From assembly GCF_006538365.1 (NCBI RefSeq), contig NZ_BJKN01000002.1:647119-711118 (forward strand): a stretch of 64,000 nucleotides of DNA, given 5' to 3'. A model generated the notes under the pieces. It did not search any database. It worked only from the letters and a program-made list of their open reading frames with translations, and was not told where the DNA came from. Position numbers and translations under genes: made by a program. Source of the stretch: Moorella sp. E308F. GTDB lineage: Bacteria > Bacillota > DSM-521 > Neomoorellales > Neomoorellaceae. Shown one piece after another: positions 60,515-64,000 of this stretch; the first letter of the stretch is position 1, and the number at the start of each line of letters is the position of its first letter.

Positions 60515-60976
60515 ATGGCTCTAACCGCCAGTGCCACTGTTACTGGCAGTACGGCAGGAACTGCCGATGTAGCTCTAACCTTAAGCCCGACCACGGCTCT
60601 TTTTTCCCCGGCCAACCTGGTTCCCGGCCAGTCTGTCGGGTCGCCCCAGCTGCAAGTGTCAAATACCGGTACTGTAGACGAGTATTACTTTATCTTTGCT
60701 GACTGGAAGGAAGTAAGTCCTACTACTCCCCGCGAGGCCCAGTTACTTGCCGACCGCTTAAACATTTATATCGAAGCCAGCCCAGCAACAGTGCTCTATA
60801 ATGGCACTCTTTCCGGTCTATACAACCAGCCTTCTAGTGGCCGCCTGCTGGTTTCTCCCTATGATGATCTGCTGACCTTCGTCGTCAGCCTGCCTAGTAC
60901 TGCTGGTACCATAGCCCAGAACCTGGACTTGAGCGTCGATCTGGTCTTTACGGCCCAGGCTTCCCCCCTCGCTTAA
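60515..60976 (+). CDS. TasA/camelysin-like beta-sandwich protein without signal peptide
   Basis: This 153-residue protein has ATG 60515 8 bases after AAGGAG. The order ATVTGSTAGTADVALTLSP, FSPANLVPGQSVGSPQLQVSNTGTVDEYYFIFADWKE, ADRLNIYIEASPATVLYNGTLSGLY, LLVSPYDDLLTFVVSLP and DLSVDLVFTAQA follows the TasA/CalY (camelysin) pattern of matrix-fibre and spore-surface proteins. Those are normally secreted with SipW; here no signal peptide or SipW gene is present. Flanking glycosyltransferases suggest that it is glycosylated or part of a spore-surface layer. Family membership is by pattern only. Confidence 0.6.
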   Translation: MALTASATVTGSTAGTADVALTLSPTTALFSPANLVPGQSVGSPQLQVSNTGTVDEYYFIFADWKEVSPTTPREAQLLADRLNIYIEASPATVLYNGTLSGLYNQPSSGRLLVSPYDDLLTFVVSLPSTAGTIAQNLDLSVDLVFTAQASPLA

Positions 60977-60982
60977 TGCCCT

Positions 60983-61010
60983 AGCCCGGCCCTTGGCCGG
61001 GCTTAATTTT
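60983..61010 (+). terminator. Terminator after the TasA-like gene
   Basis: A perfect 9-bp stem AGCCCGGCC / GGCCGGGCT with a 3-base loop is followed by TAATTTT, 6 bases after the stop. Confidence 0.9.
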
Positions 61011-61043
61011 GTAGAGCTGATTGCAAGAAGGTGAGAAAGAGAT

Positions 61044-62162
61044 ATGACGACTAAAAAGGTAGCTTTATTAACGACTAACTTTTTTCACCCTACTAACGAA
61101 AGAATTATTATGGGCGGTGCGGAGCGTTACCAGGTTGACCTCTGCCGCCTGCTCCGCGAGCTAGGTTTTTATGTTGAGGTCTGGCAGATAGGCAGCGGTT
61201 GGACCCGGGAATTCGATGGCGTGCGTATCCGCAGCATCCCGGTTTCTAAAAGCGAATACCATACCTTTCCCGATCTCAGTACAGCCTTTTACGAGAATTC
61301 CATGGCCTTTGATTACGCCATTTATTTCATCCTTACCCTGGCTTACCCCATAGCCCGGGAAAAAAGCATTGCCATTAGCCACGGGATCTTTTGGGATTGG
61401 CCGGGTTTCGACCTCATGGCCGGACGCCTGGAGGAACGCCAGGAATGGTTAAGGCGGCTTGGTATTGCCCTGACAGGGCCACAAAAATTAATCTCTGTAG
61501 ATACCAACACCATTAACTTCTTCAATGCTACCCTCCCCGGCTTTTATCACAAATGGGAGTACATCCCCAATTATGTTGATACTGACCTTTTTCACCCACC
61601 TGAAGAGGAAAAAAATAGCACGGATACCATCCGTGTCCTCTTCCCCCGCCGGCTGGTTCCCGTTCGCGGGATTAATGAAACCATGCGGGCAGCAGAAAAA
61701 TTGACGGCTCGCTATCCCTGGATTGAATTTCATTTTTGTGGACGCGGCCATGATGACAACGCCGAAAGGCTCATGTCCCAGTGGATTGCTACCCAGGAAC
61801 GTTGTTTTTACTACTGGAAGCCCCTGGAGATGATGCCTGAGGTTTACCGCCAGGCGGATATTGTCATCATCCCTTCACGCTCTACCGAAGGCACGAGTCT
61901 GGCCGCCCTGGAGGCCATGGCCAGCGGCCGGCCGGTAATTGCCGGCCTGGCAGGTGGCTTGAGCGACATTGTTTTGCACGGCTACAATGGTTATCTAATT
62001 AAACCGACTGTGGAAAATCTGGTGGCGGCCATCGAAGATTTGGCCCGGGATAAAGCTAAAAGGCAGATCATGGGCCAGAGGGCTCGGGAAGTGGCTCTGA
62101 CTTTCAACCGTAAGATATGGTCCGAGCGTTGGGCCAGGGTTCTGGAAACAGTTTTTCGCTAA
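61044..62162 (+). CDS. GT4-type glycosyltransferase
   Basis: This 372-residue glycosyltransferase is a paralogue of the one at 58564-59670. It has an N-terminal VALLTTNFFHP and IIMGGAERYQVDLCRLLRELGFYVEVW, and a C-terminal donor site IRVLFPRRLVPVRGINETMRA, IVIIPSRSTEGTSLAALEAMASGRPVIAGLAGGLSDIV with the EX7E-type glutamates. The ATG follows AAGGTGAG. No membrane segment is visible. It probably adds sugars to a surface protein or polymer made by this cluster; donor and acceptor are unknown. Confidence 0.9.
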   Translation: MTTKKVALLTTNFFHPTNERIIMGGAERYQVDLCRLLRELGFYVEVWQIGSGWTREFDGVRIRSIPVSKSEYHTFPDLSTAFYENSMAFDYAIYFILTLAYPIAREKSIAISHGIFWDWPGFDLMAGRLEERQEWLRRLGIALTGPQKLISVDTNTINFFNATLPGFYHKWEYIPNYVDTDLFHPPEEEKNSTDTIRVLFPRRLVPVRGINETMRAAEKLTARYPWIEFHFCGRGHDDNAERLMSQWIATQERCFYYWKPLEMMPEVYRQADIVIIPSRSTEGTSLAALEAMASGRPVIAGLAGGLSDIVLHGYNGYLIKPTVENLVAAIEDLARDKAKRQIMGQRAREVALTFNRKIWSERWARVLETVFR

Positions 62163-62199
62163 TTGTCTGGTTTTGGACTCACCGGGTGGGTGAAGGTAT

Positions 62200-62847
62200 G
62201 TGTCCTTTACAGCTCCTACTGTGGCCAATAAAGGAAACCTTTTCCATGTCGGTCCCAGTCCGATTATCCTGGTAACGGTGCAAGAATGGGTGGTCTTTAA
62301 TATCGTGCAATCTACTTTGCTGTTAATTCCAACCTGGGGAATACAGCCAGTAAGTCCGCCTGCACATGCGCTTGCTGCCCATGCCGACCGGCCTTTATTA
62401 CTTGAGGAACTACAGCCGGGGATTGAATTAATCACTGCGGAAAGGGTGCTGGATTCGGTTTACCTGGCCACGGATAATTTATTCCAGTGGTCTTATAGTT
62501 CCTCCTCACCTACCCCAGGCGTGCCGGTTAAAGTTATTGCCTGCTGTGCTAAAAATATTACCGTCAGACATCAACTGGTGCCCATTTCTTCTGGCAGCTA
62601 TGCCCTGGCGAGGGCTTTCTACAATTATGAAGTTCTTGTGACCTATGCCGATGCTGCCGGCCACACTGCTACCATTACCCTTATGTCCGGGCCCCGCTGG
62701 CAGCGGGCCTTTGTTTCCCCCGGATCGGGCCGCCTGGAGGTACAGGTCAAGGTAGCCTGTTCACGTATTGAGATCACCACTCCACCTGCCCCGAAACCCG
62801 GGCCGGCCTTACCGTATAATCCGGTCCGGGTATGGGTTTGGGTGTAA
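62200..62847 (+). CDS. Unrecognised protein, possible spore-surface component
   Basis: This 215-residue protein starts at GTG 62200 after GGGTGAAGG. There is no signal peptide. A middle block (LDSVYLATDNLFQWSYSS, PVKVIACCAKNITVRHQLVPI, YEVLVTYADAAGHTATITLMSGPRWQRAFV, RLEVQVKVACSRIEI) is beta-rich with a Cys pair and faintly resembles the Cys-rich protein at 4447-5073 (KVDKVYDSCFQV). The tail is Pro-rich. It follows the glycosyltransferase by 37 bases. A spore-coat role is a guess from context. Confidence 0.45.
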   Translation: MSFTAPTVANKGNLFHVGPSPIILVTVQEWVVFNIVQSTLLLIPTWGIQPVSPPAHALAAHADRPLLLEELQPGIELITAERVLDSVYLATDNLFQWSYSSSSPTPGVPVKVIACCAKNITVRHQLVPISSGSYALARAFYNYEVLVTYADAAGHTATITLMSGPRWQRAFVSPGSGRLEVQVKVACSRIEITTPPAPKPGPALPYNPVRVWVWV

Positions 62848-62897
62848 CAACCCGGGCGTGTCTCTGGTCGCGAAATTGGCGGCACCTCATGCTGATT

Positions 62898-64000
62898 TCA
62901 AAACATGGTCAAATATTGCTCTACTTCCCACTGATGGACCTGGACGCGGTACTCGTCCCATTCTTTTTCTTTGGCTTCGACAAAGCGTTCATAGATATGA
63001 TCGCCCAGGGCTTCCCTGATTACATTATCACGTGAAAGCTCGTCCAGGGCTTCCTTCAGGTCCTCCGGCAGGCTGCCGATACCCAGGTCGCGGCGTTCGG
63101 CCGCCGTCATTTCGTAGATATTGCGCTCTACAGGTGCAGGGGGCTGGATCTGCTTTTTTATCCCGTCCAGGCCGGCTTTGAGCATGACGGCCAGGGCCAG
63201 GTAAGGATTGCAGGCCGGGTCGGGGTTGCGCAATTCTATTCTAGTTGAGGCCCCGCGCTTGGCCGGTACGCGAATCAAGGGGCTGCGATTGCGGGGGGAC
63301 CAAGCGATATAGACCGGGGCCTCAAAACCTGGTACCAGGCGTTTGTAGGAATTGACGGTCGGGTTGGTAACAGCTGCCATGGCCCGGGCATGGTGCATCA
63401 GGCCGCCGATATAGTAATAAGCTGTCTGGCTTAGTTGTAAGGGATCTCCAGGATCATAAAAGGCGTTCTGCCCGTCTTTGAACAGAGACTGGTGGGTATG
63501 CATGCCCGAACCGTTAATGCCGGCTACCGGTTTGGGCATAAAGGTGGCATGAAGGCCATGGCGCTGGGCGATGGTGCGGACAACAAATTTAAAGGTAGCG
63601 ATTTTATCGGCCGTGGCCAGGGCGTTATCGTATTTGAAGTCAATCTCATGCTGGCCCGGGGCAACCTCATGATGGGAAGCCTCGATTTCAAAGCCCATGG
63701 CTTCCAGGGCCAGGACCATATCCCGGCGGGCGTCTTCGCCCAGGTCAACCGGTGACAGGTCAAAGTAACCGGCCTGGTCATGGGTTTCTAGGGTGGGCTT
63801 ACGGCCATCGGTATGGAACAGGAAAAATTCCGCCTCGGGGCCGGCATACATGGTATAACCCATAGCTTCCGCCTCGGCCAGGACTTTTTTAAGCACTCCC
63901 CGGGGGCAACCGGCAAAGGGAGTGCCGTCAGGGTTATATACATCGCAGATAAGTCTGGCTACCGCCCCGTCTGCCGGCCGCCAGGGAAAGATCGCAAAGG
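62898..64000 (-). CDS. glnA: Glutamine synthetase type I, second copy (5' end outside window)
   Basis: At least 367 residues of a glutamine synthetase closely similar to the one at 41917-43251. The frame is open past the apparent GTG at 63896 to the window end and reads [32 protein letters not shown]. Shared motifs are [82 protein letters not shown]. Most differences are conservative. Its 3' leader lacks the heptamer arrays. The role may be housekeeping versus nitrogen-limited supply, but which copy does which is unknown. Confidence 0.95.
   Translation of the reverse strand, partial: FAIFPWRPADGAVARLICDVYNPDGTPFAGCPRGVLKKVLAEAEAMGYTMYAGPEAEFFLFHTDGRKPTLETHDQAGYFDLSPVDLGEDARRDMVLALEAMGFEIEASHHEVAPGQHEIDFKYDNALATADKIATFKFVVRTIAQRHGLHATFMPKPVAGINGSGMHTHQSLFKDGQNAFYDPGDPLQLSQTAYYYIGGLMHHARAMAAVTNPTVNSYKRLVPGFEAPVYIAWSPRNRSPLIRVPAKRGASTRIELRNPDPACNPYLALAVMLKAGLDGIKKQIQPPAPVERNIYEMTAAERRDLGIGSLPEDLKEALDELSRDNVIREALGDHIYERFVEAKEKEWDEYRVQVHQWEVEQYLTMF

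Overview
The window looks like chromosome of a thermophilic, anaerobic, spore-forming Firmicute close to Moorella (Neomoorella). The 399-residue flavodiiron protein and 229-residue high-molecular-weight rubredoxin match the sizes and layout of the characterised M. thermoacetica FprA/Hrb pair. Also present are rubrerythrin, superoxide reductase, HydF, MenG, Tat genes, spore-coat-like proteins, strong AGGAGG ribosome sites and frequent GTG/TTG starts. The genus is an inference from protein recognition, not a database result.

Layout. 1-7.2 kb: 3' end of a ComEC-type gene, small conserved proteins, an M55 aminopeptidase and a group of likely spore-surface proteins (degenerate amidase, Cys-rich protein, Asp-box propeller, triple-LysM protein). 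7.4-17.3 kb: housekeeping genes (8-oxoguanine deaminase-like, SLH amidase, aspA, mgsA, hydF, tatA/tatC, menG with a prenyl-synthase-like partner, speH). 17.4-31.4 kb: a sugar or sugar-acid locus with a TRAP importer, a dehydrogenase, split transketolase, GarR-type reductase, gluconokinase-like FGGY kinase, 6-phosphogluconate dehydrogenase, two URO-D-family proteins, and GntR/FCD and RpiR regulators. Three identical 15-bp near-palindromes sit at the two kinase promoters and the rpiR promoter. 31.5-32.5 kb: a decayed MntA/HepT module and tRNA-Pro(GGG). 32.6-36.8 kb: oxygen/NO-defence genes. 36.8-44.0 kb: a split archaeal-type glutamate synthase with ferredoxin and flavoprotein subunits, glnA, and an ANTAR regulator.

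44.2-57.6 kb is an accessory island bounded by 320-bp, about 97% identical direct repeats. The repeats carry the 5' end of a PRK06851-type ATPase gene: the left copy is truncated and frameshifted, the right copy is complete. The island holds an intact type I restriction-modification operon, hsdM - TIGR02391/HEPN-like gene - hsdS - hsdR, in which every junction overlaps by 4 bases. This operon sits inside the remains of an older, different type I system: the 5' part of another hsdM lies upstream and the middle part of another hsdR lies downstream. Around it are an IS21 remnant, a RAYT transposase fragment, and a frameshifted HTH-ImmA gene next to a frameshifted PIN gene. The contrast between the intact inner operon and the decayed outer genes points to a recent cassette replacement.

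57.3-62.8 kb: the ATPase, three glycosyltransferases, a TasA/camelysin-like protein without a signal peptide, and an unrecognised protein; this may be a spore-surface glycosylation cluster. The window ends inside a second glutamine synthetase gene closely similar to the first.
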